The notes beneath the pieces are model-generated. The model saw only the letters and a program-made list of their open reading frames with translations, was not told the origin of the DNA and searched no databases. A program made the position numbers and the translations under genes. From RUG11783 sp964599695 (GTDB taxonomy: Bacteria; Bacillota; Clostridia; Oscillospirales; Ruminococcaceae): a stretch of DNA of 14,562 bases. Positions 14,155 to 14,562 of the stretch are shown here, piece after piece. How positions within the stretch are numbered: position 1 is the stretch's first letter; every line of letters begins with the position of its first letter. The stretch is from contig CAZRGP010000042.1 of NCBI GenBank assembly GCA_964599695.1, positions 1 to 14,562 on the forward strand, in the 5' to 3' direction.

Positions 14155-14221
14155 CATAAGATAACCGATGCGGAACACACCGCCGGAACAAACAAAAAAG
14201 CATCTTAGAGAGGTTATAGAG

Positions 14222-14562
14222 ATGAAAACAAAGAAAATGAAAGTTATGGCATTCGCACTGGCAATGATCCTGGCATTCCAGTCCATCCCCGCAGGAGTCT
14301 TCGCCCACGAAGTCGAAACGGAAGAGCCCGCCAAAGTGGAGGAGGCGGTCATCCTTCAGGAAACACCCGCAATCGAACAGCCCGCTCTCGCGGAAGAGAA
14401 GAAAGAAGAAGCTCCTGCAGCGGCAGAGAACAAAGAAGCTCCCGCTGAAGAGAAGAAAGAAGAAGCTTCCGCAACAGCCGAGAATGAAGCGCCTGCAGCG
14501 GAAGAGATCAAAGAAGAAGCAGTCGAAGAAGTCAAAGCCCCGGTCAAGACCTACACCGTGAC
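14222..14562 (+). CDS. Secreted acidic repeat protein, N-terminal part (runs off the window)
   Basis: Only the first 113 codons are present; no stop occurs before the window end. Residues 1-28 form a signal peptide with a lysine-rich start, a hydrophobic core (about 8-20) and a probable cut after AGVFA. The exported part is a low-complexity region rich in Glu, Ala, Lys and Pro. It contains imperfect repeats of about 18 residues beginning EEKKEEAPA, EEKKEEASA and EEIKEEAVE, which probably form an extended wall-spanning or spacer segment. The last codons (VKTYTV) suggest the start of a folded beta-rich domain, as in many Gram-positive surface proteins, but the family cannot be named from this part. 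The ATG lies 8 nt after AGAGAGG (14207-14213). Confidence 0.8.
   Translation, partial: MKTKKMKVMAFALAMILAFQSIPAGVFAHEVETEEPAKVEEAVILQETPAIEQPALAEEKKEEAPAAAENKEAPAEEKKEEASATAENEAPAAEEIKEEAVEEVKAPVKTYTV

Noticed and set aside
13988..14221. A small gene or RNA gene in the gap before the secreted-protein gene.
   Set aside because: No open frame with a ribosome binding site other than the one at 14222 is seen, and the structure present is explained by the terminator and the repeat cluster.

Overview
The window is a stretch of ordinary chromosome from a low-GC-phylum anaerobe of the class Clostridia, most likely a moderately GC-rich member of the Lachnospiraceae or a related gut or oral family. 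This placement is inference. It rests on the transketolase split into two genes, the PgcA-type phosphoglucomutase, a DUF3048 (YerB-like) lipoprotein, strong AGGAGG-type ribosome binding sites, Gram-positive signal peptides and a 7TM histidine-kinase-type sensor. No tRNA, rRNA, CRISPR array or complete mobile element is visible. The only hint of mobile DNA is an insertion-sequence-like end at the extreme left.

Layout. (1) 75-1214, minus strand: DUF3048 lipoprotein with its own promoter. (2) 1419-3048, plus strand: a membrane-anchored M23 peptidase overlapping a small CxxC glutaredoxin-like gene, closed by a terminator at 3061-3086. (3) 3168-6114: a Wzx-type flippase translationally coupled to a GH13 alpha-glucosidase. 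(4) 6197-7941: the two halves of transketolase from a separate promoter, closed by a strong terminator at 7960-7990. (5) 8080-12167: a GtrA-family membrane protein, then a three-gene signalling cassette. The cassette has a 7TM sensor whose C-terminal half looks like a degenerate kinase, a complete histidine kinase, and a NarL/LuxR-type response regulator. (6) 12293-13987: phosphoglucomutase with its own promoter and a textbook terminator. (7) 14222 to the window end: the start of a secreted protein with an acidic Ala/Pro/Glu/Lys repeat region, preceded by an unusual symmetric set of four 7-bp repeats.

How the genes fit together. Phosphoglucomutase, transketolase and the alpha-glucosidase are central and entry steps of carbohydrate metabolism. 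The flippase, GtrA protein, M23 peptidase and secreted repeat protein all act at or through the cell envelope. The sensor, kinase and regulator form a separate signalling unit; its target genes cannot be read from the window.

The items most worth a second look are the split 7TM sensor/kinase/regulator cassette, the symmetric repeat cluster at 14071-14133, and the two 5'-leader hairpins around gtrA and the sensor gene.
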